From NCBI RefSeq assembly GCF_022698165.1, contig NZ_JALDAY010000003.1, positions 186,001-250,000 on the forward strand: a stretch of 64,000 nt of DNA, in the 5' to 3' direction. Below are positions 52,887-60,958 of this stretch, in pieces. The translations under genes and the position numbers were made by a program. Below the pieces are notes generated by a model. The model worked only from the letters and a program-made list of their open reading frames with translations, was not told the DNA's origin and made no database searches. Every line of letters begins with the position of its first letter. The first letter of the stretch is position 1. The stretch comes from Streptomyces cylindrosporus (lineage in GTDB: Bacteria > Actinomycetota > Actinomycetes > Streptomycetales > Streptomycetaceae).

Positions 52887-52988
52887 TGCCGGGAGGGGCG
52901 CTCGGCCGGTGCCGCGCACCACCCAACAGGACCGTTTGTTGGGCTGTTTCCGCCCCCTCTCCACACCCCCGGCCGCGACAATGCGTGC

Positions 52989-54011
52989 ATGGACGATGAC
53001 TGGCGGCAACAGATCGACGCGCTCCACGAGGAGTTGGTCCACCGGGACGACCCCGCCGCCTGGGTGCGGGAGGCCGACGCCGTGGAGGGGGCGCTGCGGT
53101 ATCCCGAATTCGCGCTGCGGGGGCCCGTGTTCGGGGTCGCCGTACAGGATCCGGCGGCCGGGCCGCAGTGGCGGCTGCTGAAGCCGGTGACCGACGGGAT
53201 GCCGCAGACGGCACGGGACGGGCTGCAGTCGCATCTGTTCTTCACCGCGAAGGACGACACGGACGACCGGGCCGTACGGCGTGAACTGCTCGCCGCCGTC
53301 GACGTGCTGACGCGTGAGCCGGTGAACGAGGTCACGGCGTGCGGGGTGCGCTACCGCGTGGTGCGCGGGGACGAGTTCGCGCGGGGCGGCGCGGACGGGC
53401 TGGAGCCGCCCCGGCCCACGGACCCGGAGCCGGTCGAGCGGACGTGGGGGCGCGGGACACGGGACACCAAGTCCCAGGACCCCGGGTTCGTCCTCGATCC
53501 GGGGCGCGCGGACGGTCCGGCGGCGGGCGCGCTGAAGCTGGGCCTTCAGGACTTCGCGTACACGGGTGCCCGGTTCCCGGCGGACGTGCGCGCCGACTCC
53601 GAGCGCGCGGTCGACACGCACCCCGGGCTCGTGCTGCTGCCCACGGGGTTCGGTGTCGTCGAGCGCGGCGAGGGCGGTGGCTGGCGACCGCGTGGCACCC
53701 TGATGAACACCCCGCACGACGCCCGGCGACTGCTCCACGACGGCCTGGCCGAGATATGGGCGCTGCTGTACCGGCTCGACGACGCCACCAAGGCTCGGTA
53801 CGCGAAGGCCGCCGAGGAGTTCCGGGCGCTCGACCGGGCCGACGAGTTCCGCGTCGACGACCGGCTGTTCCGGATCTGCCGGGTGGAGCGGATGCTGCGG
53901 ATGGGGCCGGACGGTCCGGAGCCGCCGCGGCCTTCGGACGTCGACGAGTACGGGCCGATGAAGATGCACCCGACCATGGACGAGGACGGCAACCTCACCC
54001 ACGACGACTGA
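52989..54011 (+). CDS. DUF5954 family protein
   Basis: A 340-residue, soluble, acidic protein of unknown function. The N-terminus MDDDWRQQIDALHEELVHRDDPAAWVREADAV and the DPGFVLDP, GRFPADV-like and VDDRLFRICRVERMLRMGPDGPEPPRPSDVDEYGPMKMHP segments match my recollection of DUF5954, an actinomycete-restricted family. No catalytic motif is evident. ATG 52989 is six bases after a GACAAT -10-like hexamer, again a leaderless arrangement; the long open frame upstream is an artefact of high GC. Confidence 0.75.
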   Translation: MDDDWRQQIDALHEELVHRDDPAAWVREADAVEGALRYPEFALRGPVFGVAVQDPAAGPQWRLLKPVTDGMPQTARDGLQSHLFFTAKDDTDDRAVRRELLAAVDVLTREPVNEVTACGVRYRVVRGDEFARGGADGLEPPRPTDPEPVERTWGRGTRDTKSQDPGFVLDPGRADGPAAGALKLGLQDFAYTGARFPADVRADSERAVDTHPGLVLLPTGFGVVERGEGGGWRPRGTLMNTPHDARRLLHDGLAEIWALLYRLDDATKARYAKAAEEFRALDRADEFRVDDRLFRICRVERMLRMGPDGPEPPRPSDVDEYGPMKMHPTMDEDGNLTHDD

Positions 54012-54078
54012 CACGGCCGGCCCCACCTTCCGTACAGGTGTTCCATCCCAGTGGCGGCGGCGCGTAGCCTCGGCGGGG

Positions 54079-54711
54079 ATGAACGCCATTCCCGCACATC
54101 TGGACCACCTGGTCCTCGCGACCCCGGATCTGGCGGCGACGGTCGCCGACTTCACCCGGCGCACCGGCGTGACGCCCGCGCCCGGCGGTGCGCATGTCGG
54201 GCGCGGTACCCGCAACTTCCTTGTGTCGCTGGGTGGTTCCAGCTACCTGGAGATCATCGGCCCGGACCCGGAACAGTCGGAGCCCGCGGGCCCGCGACCG
54301 TTCGCGGTCGACGAGCTGGCCGCCGCACGGACGGTGACCTGGGCGATCAGCCCGCCGGACCTCGACCGGGCGGTCGCCGACGCCCGGGCGCGGGGCTACG
54401 ACCCGGGCGACGTACGCCCGATGAGCCGTCGCCGGCCCGACGGCACGCTGCTGGAGTGGCGGCTGACCGACGGGGACACCCAGCACCCTTCCGGTCTGGT
54501 GCCGTTCCTGATCGACTGGGGCTCGGCCGTCCACCCGAGCGCCTCTGGGCTGCCGGAGACTCCGCTGCTGGAGCTGTCCGCGAGCGCCCCCGAACCGGAC
54601 GAGATCCGTCCGCTGCTTGCGGCCGTGGGCACCGAACTCGCCCTGTCCGAGGGCCTGACGGGGCTCACGTTCACGGTGCGAACCCCCCGCGGACCTGTGA
54701 CGTTCGACTGA
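54079..54711 (+). CDS. VOC / glyoxalase-like domain protein
   Basis: A 210-residue protein with the glyoxalase-like (PF13468-type) fold: LDHLVLATPDLAATVADFTRRTGV, then NFLVSLGGSSYLEIIGPDPEQ (metal-ligand Glu region) and GLVPFLIDWG. The N-terminal half holds a betaalphabetabetabeta unit and the second half a degenerate repeat. The substrate is unknown. TAGCCT (54065-54070) lies eight bases before ATG 54079. Confidence 0.88.
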   Translation: MNAIPAHLDHLVLATPDLAATVADFTRRTGVTPAPGGAHVGRGTRNFLVSLGGSSYLEIIGPDPEQSEPAGPRPFAVDELAAARTVTWAISPPDLDRAVADARARGYDPGDVRPMSRRRPDGTLLEWRLTDGDTQHPSGLVPFLIDWGSAVHPSASGLPETPLLELSASAPEPDEIRPLLAAVGTELALSEGLTGLTFTVRTPRGPVTFD

Positions 54712-55172
54712 GCGCAGACTCACGGGCGTACGGTGGACGGGTTCTCGGACCGCCGGGGTGACGCCGGTCCCGGCCGGCACGTACCGAATCGCGAGGTGTC
54801 GAACGCGCCCGCCACCCTCTAGGATTCGAGCAGACGTTCCGGTTCCTCTTCGTGAAGTACATGGAACCGGCGGGCTCGCGTCGGCGAGCACTTCTTCCGG
54901 CCCCCGGTCCCGGGCGCGGAGTGACCACCGAACCGCTGGGGAAGCCGGAGTCCGCACATCCCGCGAACGATTCGCGGACCCCGCTCCCCCGTCCTCCGGC
55001 CCCTCGTCAGGGGCGAACTCCCGCACGCCCCCGGTGCCGTGAGGACGATCCCGCGCGGGGCCCTCGCGCCCTGGGAAGACGCGAGTGCCGCGCGCAGGCG
55101 GCCGCCGTCCGCGCCGACACAAGGCGGCGGCCGCCTCCATGCCTCCCGCCCAGCGCCGTCCCCGTGTCCCGA

Positions 55173-55430
55173 CCGGCCGACCTTACGGCTCCCGTGTCCC
55201 AACCGGCCAACCTTCCGGGCTCCCGCGTCCCGACCGGCCCACCTTCCGGTCTCCCGTGCCCCGACCGGCCCACCTTCCGGTCTCCCGTGCCCCAACCGGC
55301 CAACCTTCCGGGCTCCCGCGTCCCGACCGGCCCACCTTCCGGCCCCTTGGTCCCCAGCCGGCCCACCTTCCGGGCTCCCGCGCCCCAACCGGCCCACCTT
55401 CCGGGCCCCTTGGTCCCCAGCCGGCCTCGG
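55173..55430. repeat. 31-bp minisatellite, eight full units plus a partial
   Basis: CCGGCC marks the start of each unit at 55173, 55203, 55234, 55265, 55296, 55327, 55358, 55389 and 55421: periods of 30, then 31 six times, then 32. The consensus is CCGGCCCACCTTCCGG, then a variable GCTCCCGCGTCCCGA part. Units 2 and 5 are identical; units 6 and 8 share a different tail (CCCCTTGGTCCCCAG). There are no unique spacers, so this is not a CRISPR array. It ends 33 bp before the -10-like element of the GAF-ANTAR gene. Confidence 0.9.
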
Positions 55431-55462
55431 CGGAAGTCCCTGCCCGTCGGCACCCTGCGCGC

Positions 55463-55468
55463 TAGCGT
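55463..55468 (+). promoter_or_regulatory. TAGCGT -10-like hexamer before the GAF-ANTAR gene
   Basis: Ends six bases before GTG 55475, matching the leaderless pattern of neighbours. It supports the longer start of the next gene. Confidence 0.5.
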
Positions 55469-55474
55469 GAGCCC

Positions 55475-56332
55475 GTGCGTCGTGAGGCCGCCACCCGGCC
55501 CCATGAGCCCGCCAACCCCACCCTCCCCTCCGGGTGTGTGCCCAGACCACGCCCATCGCCGCGGACGCGGGACCGGCTGAACGGCTGTCCTGTCATGCCA
55601 ACCACCGAACGCGAGGCCGGCATCGCCGAGGCAGTGAGCGATCTCGCCCGGCACGCCGTCGACTTCGACGCGCCGCAACTGCTGCAGGACCTCACCACCC
55701 ACACACTGGCGCTGCTGCCCCCGCAGTGCGCCGGTGTCACGCTCCTGGACGACGACGGCCGAGTCGCCTACACCATCGCCTCCGACGAACTCTCCCGCCA
55801 ACTCGAGTCACACCAGGCCGAGTTGGGCGAGGGCCCCGGCCCGGACAGCGTCGGCCGCGAGGAGCCGCTCGGTCCCGTCGCGCTCCGTGCGACCGGCCCC
55901 GACTCGCTGCGCTGGCCCCGCTTCGGCCCGCGGGCCCGTGCACTGGGCGTGATCTCCGTGGCGGCCGTACCCCTTCGGGTGTCCGACCACGCGCTGGGCG
56001 CGCTCGACCTGTTCTCCACCCGGCCGCCCCTGCCGTCCGCCCTGGACCTGAGCGTCGCCCGGTCGCTCGCCACCGTCGCGGCCTCCTCGCTGCTGCTCGA
56101 GAGGCGACTGAAGGGCCAGCAGGTGGTGGTGGGACAGCTCCGGCAGGCGCTGGAGAGCCGCGTGGTGATCGAGCAGGCCAAGGGCATCCTGGCCGAGCGG
56201 CTGCAGATCTCCGTGGACGAGGCCTTCAGGCGGCTACGCGCCCACGCCCGCTCCCAGGGCCGGCGGCTCACCGTGCTGGCCGCCGAGATCGCCGAGGGCG
56301 CCGGCCCGGGCGAACTCGACCCTTCCCCCTGA
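55475..56332 (+). CDS. GAF and ANTAR domain regulator
   Basis: An RNA-binding antiterminator-type regulator of 285 residues. The GAF sensor domain covers about 60-195 (LLPPQCAGVTLLDDDGRVAYTIAS through LGVISVAAVPLRVSDHALGALDLFS), and the C-terminal ANTAR domain about 215-270 (LESRVVIEQAKGILAERLQISVDEAFRRLRAHARSQGRRL). ANTAR proteins bind paired hairpins in leader RNAs. The start is uncertain: GTG 55475 has a -10-like TAGCGT six bases ahead, whereas ATG 55595 gives a more usual N-terminus (PTTEREAGIAEAV) but no ribosome site. The 40 extra residues are Pro/Arg-rich and probably disordered. Confidence 0.85.
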   Translation: MRREAATRPHEPANPTLPSGCVPRPRPSPRTRDRLNGCPVMPTTEREAGIAEAVSDLARHAVDFDAPQLLQDLTTHTLALLPPQCAGVTLLDDDGRVAYTIASDELSRQLESHQAELGEGPGPDSVGREEPLGPVALRATGPDSLRWPRFGPRARALGVISVAAVPLRVSDHALGALDLFSTRPPLPSALDLSVARSLATVAASSLLLERRLKGQQVVVGQLRQALESRVVIEQAKGILAERLQISVDEAFRRLRAHARSQGRRLTVLAAEIAEGAGPGELDPSP

Positions 56333-56414
56333 TCGACCCTCCCCCCCCCCGGCGGCCCCCGCCCTGTCCGATTCCTTCAAGACCACCCACCACTCCCCTG
56401 CCTACGGTGGCGGC

Positions 56415-56810
56415 ATGACTCCACGATTCGCCGTGATCGGCCTGGTCGCCTCCGACCTGGCCGCCTCGCTCGCCTTCTACCGCCGCCTCGGCCTCGTCTT
56501 CCCCGAGGGCGCCGAGGACCAGCCGCACGTCGAGGCCGAACTGCCCGGCGGACTCACCCTCGCCCTCGACACCGAGGCAACCGTCCGCTCCTTCCACGCC
56601 GGCTGGCAGCCGCCGACGGCAGGCGGCAGGATCGCGCTCGCCTTCAAGTGCGCGTCACCGACCGAGGTCGACGCCGTGTACGAGGATCTGGTCGGCGCCG
56701 GCCACCACGGCGAGCTCAAGCCGTGGGACGCCTTCTGGGGCATGCGGTACGCGGTCGTCCACGACCCGGACGGCAACGGCGTCGACCTGTTCGCGCAGCT
56801 ACCCCAGTAG
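56415..56810 (+). CDS. VOC family (glyoxalase/bleomycin-resistance-like) protein
   Basis: A 131-residue protein: [28 protein letters not shown], then [17 protein letters not shown] and [23 protein letters not shown], the standard two-module VOC fold with a C-terminal metal-site-like [10 protein letters not shown]. The substrate is unknown. TACGGT (56403-56408) ends six bases before ATG 56415. A run of ten C residues lies at 56341-56350 upstream. Its end overlaps the convergent AraC gene by 12 bp. Confidence 0.92.
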   Translation: MTPRFAVIGLVASDLAASLAFYRRLGLVFPEGAEDQPHVEAELPGGLTLALDTEATVRSFHAGWQPPTAGGRIALAFKCASPTEVDAVYEDLVGAGHHGELKPWDAFWGMRYAVVHDPDGNGVDLFAQLPQ

Positions 56811-57479
56811 CCGCCCGAGCGGCAGCCCCGCCAACTCCTTGACGTCCCGCGCCAGATGGGCCTGATCGGCGAACCCGGCAAGCACCGCGGTCTCGGCGTA
56901 CGACACCCCGCCCCGAGCCAGCGCGAGGGCCCGCTGCAACCGCAGCACCCGGGCCAGCGTCTTGGGCCCGTAGCCGAAGGCGGCCAGACAGCGGCGGTGC
57001 AACTGCCGGGCGCCGAGCCCGAGTTCGTCGGCGACGGCGGCGACGGGCCGCCCCGAGTCGAGGGCCGGCACGAGGTGTCGTAGCAGAGGATCCGGTGGTG
57101 CGGTGTCGGCCGCGCGGCTCAACGCCAGCTCCTCCAGGCTGCGTTCGGGATCACCGGCCGCGTTCACGCGCGCGGTGAGCCGCCGGACGTCCGAGGCGGG
57201 CCACAGGTCGGCGAGTTCAACCCGGCGGTCCCGCAACTCGCAGGCGGGCACGCCGAGGAGTGCGGGCGCGGTACCGGGACGGAACCGCACGCCGACCCAC
57301 ACACCGCCCGAGCCCTGGGCGACGTACGCACGAGTGTCGGGCCCGGCGACGAGCAACCGCCCGTCGTGCCACAGCAGGTCCATGCACCCGTCGGGCAGCA
57401 CCCGCCCGCCGCCGGCCTCGGCCGGGGCGTTCCGCCAGACGACCGCACCGCTCAACCGGGCCGGCCGTTCCGTGTACAT
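56799..57479 (-). CDS. AraC family regulator 1 (DUF6597-type sensor)
   Basis: A 226-residue regulator. The N-terminal domain ([68 protein letters not shown]) is the DUF6597-type sensor. The C-terminal AraC DNA-binding domain has [40 protein letters not shown] and a second helix-turn-helix [29 protein letters not shown]. The ATG follows the stop of the upstream AraC gene with no base between (TAG-ATG), so it is the second gene of a two-regulator operon. Confidence 0.9.
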   Translation of the reverse strand: MYTERPARLSGAVVWRNAPAEAGGGRVLPDGCMDLLWHDGRLLVAGPDTRAYVAQGSGGVWVGVRFRPGTAPALLGVPACELRDRRVELADLWPASDVRRLTARVNAAGDPERSLEELALSRAADTAPPDPLLRHLVPALDSGRPVAAVADELGLGARQLHRRCLAAFGYGPKTLARVLRLQRALALARGGVSYAETAVLAGFADQAHLARDVKELAGLPLGRLLG

Positions 57480-58415
57480 CTAACCCGTCCTCACCCGATG
57501 CTCCTGCGGACTCACCCCGTACACCCTCTTGAACGCGCTCGACAAGGCGAACGCACTGCCGTACCCCACCCTGCGCGCGATCGCCTCCAACGTGTCGTCG
57601 GAGCCGCGCAGGCGATCCGCGGCCAGGGCGAGCCGCCACCCCGTCAGATACGTCATCACCGGCTCCCCCACCAGCTCCGTGAACCGCCGGGCCAGCGCCG
57701 CGCGGGACACCCCCGCCTTCGCCGCGAGCGAGGCCACCGTCCACGGGTGCGCCGGATCGTCCTGGACCAGCCGCAGCACCCGCCCCACCACCGGATCCGC
57801 CATCGCCCGGTACCAGGTGGGCGGCTCGGCTTCCGGCCGCGAGAACCAGGCCCGCAGCGCGGCGATGACCAGCAGGTCGAGAAGCCGGTCCAGGACGACC
57901 TCCTGACCGGGCTCGTCCCGTACGACCTCCTCCATCAGCAGCGGCGTGAGCGGGCAGGCCCACACGTCGGCGGTGAGCGTCAGCAGCGGCGGCAGGGCAT
58001 CCAGCAGCCGCCCGCTGATCTCGCCCTGCATCAGGTACGTGCCGATCAGCATCACCGTGGCACCGCTCGGGCTGTCGCCCCAGGTGCGCACCCCCAGGTC
58101 CATGGAGCCCTTGAGGGACCGCCCGTCGGGGTAGACGCACTCCGCGCCCGGCAGGATCAGCACCTGCGGGGCCGTACCGGGGTCGTCACCGCAGGTGTAC
58201 GGGTCCGGGCCGCGCGCGATCGCGAGGTCGCCGGCGCGCAGCGGCACCGGCTCTCCGCTCTCCGGCGTGATCCAGGACTCGCCGCGCACCATGAGCATGA
58301 CGGTCAGCGGGGCCCGGTCCTCGACGCGTACCGCCCAGGGCGGGTCGAAGCACGCACGGATCATGAAGGCGCCACGCGCGCGTGGACCCTCCAGAAGGCC
58401 TGCAAGGGCGTCCAT
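57480..58415 (-). CDS. AraC family regulator 2 (cupin sensor)
   Basis: A 311-residue regulator. The N-terminal cupin_6-type domain (RACFDPPWAVRVEDRAPLTVMLMVRGESWITP, VPLRAGDLAIARGPDPYTCGDD) occupies about 1-185, and the AraC domain about 205-305 (PWTVASLAAKAGVSRAALARRFTELVGEPVMTYLTGWRLALAADRLR, YGSAFALSSAFKRVYGVSPQEHR). It is divergent from the NmrA-like oxidoreductase gene, a pairing common in Streptomyces, so it probably activates that gene. TACGCT six bases before ATG 58415 suggests a leaderless mRNA; the open frame upstream is antisense to the oxidoreductase. Confidence 0.9.
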   Translation of the reverse strand: MDALAGLLEGPRARGAFMIRACFDPPWAVRVEDRAPLTVMLMVRGESWITPESGEPVPLRAGDLAIARGPDPYTCGDDPGTAPQVLILPGAECVYPDGRSLKGSMDLGVRTWGDSPSGATVMLIGTYLMQGEISGRLLDALPPLLTLTADVWACPLTPLLMEEVVRDEPGQEVVLDRLLDLLVIAALRAWFSRPEAEPPTWYRAMADPVVGRVLRLVQDDPAHPWTVASLAAKAGVSRAALARRFTELVGEPVMTYLTGWRLALAADRLRGSDDTLEAIARRVGYGSAFALSSAFKRVYGVSPQEHRVRTG

Positions 58416-58421
58416 GCGACC

Positions 58422-58427
58422 AGCGTA
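58422..58427 (-). promoter_or_regulatory. TACGCT -10-like hexamer, leaderless start of AraC 2
   Basis: On the - strand it ends six bases before ATG 58415, with no ribosome site in the gap. Confidence 0.55.
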
Positions 58428-58496
58428 GACGCGGGCGCATGGGAATGAGCCGTTCAGCGATGGTCCCTTGGGGAGCACGGCAGTTGACTGACACGC

Positions 58497-59333
58497 ATGA
58501 CAGGGAACACGCGGAACACGACGGTTGTGGTGACCGGGGCGACCGGTCGTACGGGGCGGCGGGTGGCCCAGGCGGCGCAGGCCGCCGGGCTGACGGTGCG
58601 GCCGGCCTCGCGGGCACAGGGGTTCGACTGGGCGGAGCGGTCGACATGGGCGCCGGTGCTGCGGGGAGCGGACGCGGCGTATCTCGCCTACCACTCGGAC
58701 ATCGGCACGCCGGACGCGGCCCGGGCGATCGGGCTGCTCGCGCACGAGGCGGTCTCCTTGGGCGTACGACGGCTGGTGCTGCTGTCGTCGCGGGGCGAGG
58801 AGCGGGCGCGGCCGGCCGAGGAGGCGCTGCGCGAGTCGGGGGCGGAGTGGACGGTCGTACGGGCCGCCTGGTTCGCGCAGAACTTCAGCGAGGGGCCGCT
58901 GGTGGAGGGGTTCCGGCTGAGCGGGGAGCTGGTGTTCCCGGGCGGTGAGGCGCGCGAGCCGTTCATCGACGTGCGGGACATCGGGGACGTGGTGGCGGGG
59001 GTGCTGACCGCGGGCGACCGGTACGTGGGGCAGGCGGTCGCCGTCTCGGGGCCGCGGCTGCTGACCTGGGCCGAGGCGGTCGCGGAGATCGCGAAGGCGA
59101 CGGGGCGGGAACTGACGTACACGGCCGTGCCGGCGCGTGCGTACGGGGAGAACCTGATCGGGTTCGGGGTGCCGCCCGAGGAGGTCGAGTTCCTGGTCGA
59201 GCTGTTCGAGTCGCTGCTCGACGGGCGGAACGCGTATCTCTCGGACGGTGTGCGGCAAGTGCTGGGACGCGAGCCGCGCGACTTCACGGAGTTCGCGCGG
59301 GAGGCGGCGGCCGCGGGGACCTGGAAGGTCTGA
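58497..59333 (+). CDS. NmrA-like NAD(P)-binding oxidoreductase
   Basis: A 278-residue Rossmann protein. The dinucleotide motif is VVVTGATGRTGRRV near the N-terminus, then VRRLVLLSSRGEERA, EWTVVRAAWFAQNFSEG and FIDVRDIGDVVAGVL, the usual blocks of the NmrA/azoreductase-type extended SDR group. The Tyr-x-x-x-Lys active site of classical SDRs is absent, so it may be a redox sensor or an atypical reductase. It is divergent from AraC 2 by 81 bp and is the likely target. Confidence 0.9.
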   Translation: MTGNTRNTTVVVTGATGRTGRRVAQAAQAAGLTVRPASRAQGFDWAERSTWAPVLRGADAAYLAYHSDIGTPDAARAIGLLAHEAVSLGVRRLVLLSSRGEERARPAEEALRESGAEWTVVRAAWFAQNFSEGPLVEGFRLSGELVFPGGEAREPFIDVRDIGDVVAGVLTAGDRYVGQAVAVSGPRLLTWAEAVAEIAKATGRELTYTAVPARAYGENLIGFGVPPEEVEFLVELFESLLDGRNAYLSDGVRQVLGREPRDFTEFAREAAAAGTWKV

Positions 59334-59340
59334 GGGGATC

Positions 59341-59440
59341 CGCTCGCAAGAACTCGCAGGAGCTCGCGGAAGCTCCCAGGCGCTCGCAGAAACTCCCAGG
59401 CGCTCGCAGAAGCTGTCAGGCGCTTCAGGAGCTCTCAGGA
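59341..59440. repeat. 20-bp degenerate tandem repeat, five units
   Basis: Units start at 59341, 59361, 59381, 59401 and 59421 with a CGCTCGCAGAARCTCCCAGG pattern; copies three and four match over their first 11 bases. Short AGGAGCTCT copies follow and run into the stop of the YihY gene. The array lies between convergent genes and is rich in AGCT dyads. Confidence 0.75.
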
Positions 59441-59443
59441 GCT

Positions 59444-60580
59444 CTAGGAGCTCTCCGGCTTGTGCGGCGGGTGTGTGCTCTTCACATGGGTGCGCAGGCG
59501 TGAGGTGACGTCCTCCGGCGGTAGGAAGCGCGACCAGCGCTCGGGGAACTCCGAGGGCATGTCGGGGTCGCCCGGGTCGGTGTCCTGGCCCGCGGCCGTG
59601 CGGGCCACGTGCTCGGCCAGCTGCGCCTCGCGCACCCGCTCGTTGGCGGCGCGGGCCGCGGCCGTGGCGGCGGCCGGCCACACCCGGTCGATCGCCGCGT
59701 TGACCGCGGCCCCGACGAGCACGGCGAACGCGGACACGCCGATCCACAGGAGCACGGCGACGGCGGCGGCGAGCGAGCCGTAGATGGTGGCGCCCTCGAT
59801 GGTGTTGGTGATGTAGATGCGCAGCAGGAAGCTGCCGAGCACCCACATGGCCAGCGCGACCAGGGCGCCGGGCACGTCCTCGATCCAGGGCGAGCGCACC
59901 GGCACGGACACGTGGTAGAGCGTCGTCAGGAAGACGACGGACAGGATGATCACCACGGGCCAGTACAGGACCTGCACCAGCGTCTCCGACCAGGGCACGA
60001 TCCGTACCACGGCGTCCGGCCCCGCGACCATCAGCGGCAGCGCGATCGAGCCGATCAGCAGGGCCACCACGAACAGCAGGAACGACATCACCCGGGTCTT
60101 GACGATCCCGCGCACGCCGTCGAGGCCGTACATCACGGTGATGGTGTCGATGAAGACGTTCACGGCACGGGAGCCCGACCACAGGGCGAACACGAAGCCG
60201 ATCGAGATGACGTCGGGGCGGCCGCCCTTGACCACGTCGTGCAGGATCGGCTGGGCGATCTCGGTGACGCCCTTGTCGGACAGCACGGTGCGGGAGGCGT
60301 CCAGGATGTTGCTCTGGAGGCTGCTGATGGTGTCGGTGCCGGTCCAGTCGTCGACGTAGCCGAGCAGGCCGATCAGGCTGAGCAGCAGCGGCGGCACGGA
60401 CAGCAGCGTGAAGAACGCGGCCTCGGCGGCGAGGCCCAGGATGCGGTACTCCATGCAGGAGTTGACGGTGTCCTTGAGCAGCAGCCAGGCGGTCCTGCGC
60501 TTCGAGACGTTCCGGTAGAGGGCACGCGCTCGATGGAGGCGGCCTGCGGACCGCTGCGGGGATTCACTTGCCTGCTGCAC
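59444..60580 (-). CDS. YihY/BrkB family inner-membrane protein
   Basis: A 378-residue membrane protein with about six hydrophobic segments. Blocks are SCMEYRILGLAAEAAFFTLLSVPPLLLSLIGLLGYV, VISIGFVFALWSGSRAVNVFIDTITVMYG, LYHVSVPVRSPWIEDVPGALVALAMWVLGSFLLRIYI and YGSLAAAVAVLLWIGVSAFAVLVGAAVNAAIDR, as in the YihY/BrkB family (once misnamed ribonuclease BN). The role is unclear. The C-terminal 80 residues are polar. GTG 60580 is assumed; no better start is visible between it and the conserved part. Confidence 0.9.
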   Translation of the reverse strand: MQQASESPQRSAGRLHRARALYRNVSKRRTAWLLLKDTVNSCMEYRILGLAAEAAFFTLLSVPPLLLSLIGLLGYVDDWTGTDTISSLQSNILDASRTVLSDKGVTEIAQPILHDVVKGGRPDVISIGFVFALWSGSRAVNVFIDTITVMYGLDGVRGIVKTRVMSFLLFVVALLIGSIALPLMVAGPDAVVRIVPWSETLVQVLYWPVVIILSVVFLTTLYHVSVPVRSPWIEDVPGALVALAMWVLGSFLLRIYITNTIEGATIYGSLAAAVAVLLWIGVSAFAVLVGAAVNAAIDRVWPAAATAAARAANERVREAQLAEHVARTAAGQDTDPGDPDMPSEFPERWSRFLPPEDVTSRLRTHVKSTHPPHKPESS

Positions 60581-60958
60581 GACCTAAAGGTATCCGCCGC
60601 GCCTGAGTGCACTCATCCCCCGCCCGGACGGCACGTCCCATTTTTCTGTCATGTCCGCGTTGGCCGGATTGTTCTACAACCCATTTCGCCGCCTTTGTAA
60701 ACGGCACACGTCGGGGCCCTGATCACGCATTCCGGGAGATCCGGAAATCGCCAATGCCTGAAACGCCCTTGAACCGTTCATGAACTTTCCGAAAGAATTC
60801 GGACTGCATTCCTGCGTCCGCCGAGAACGGCTCAGGCGCAGATGACACGGGGGACTTCAGGGGACCACTCCCACAACTCTCGCTCATTTCCGCACCATTT
60901 CGAATACCCGCGTGAACAGCGAGCGGGATTCGACCGTATTCCACTCGGGGGAATTCTT
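60581..60958. other. AT-richer intergenic region with promoters likely
   Basis: About 380 bp between divergent genes, visibly lower in GC than its surroundings (for example 60640-60800), as expected for a promoter region. TTCCGG-N5-CCGGAA (60730-60746) is a short dyad. A GGGGGAATTC stretch just before 60959 serves as ribosome site for the next gene. I could not place hexamers with confidence. Confidence 0.5.

Larger units (their letters stand above)
54712..55474. other. Long intergenic region with minisatellite and promoter
   Basis: 763 bp without a credible gene. Frames are open on both strands, but their translations are Pro/Arg- or Gly-rich repeats that only mirror the 31-bp array. A CTAGGATTCGAG stretch near 54820 could be a -10 element. 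The array (55173-55430) and a TAGCGT hexamer at 55463 occupy the right part. Confidence 0.6.

Noticed and set aside
55173..55430. Possible CRISPR array
   Set aside because: The 31-bp units are contiguous with no unique spacers, and no cas gene is present.
55007..55801. Gly-rich repeat protein encoded across the minisatellite on the - strand
   Set aside because: The frame exists only because the 31-bp units lack stops; no ribosome site, signal or conserved start.
56341..56350. Run of ten C residues as a phase-variation switch
   Set aside because: It lies between genes, about 50 bp upstream of the -10-like element of the VOC gene, and not in a coding frame.
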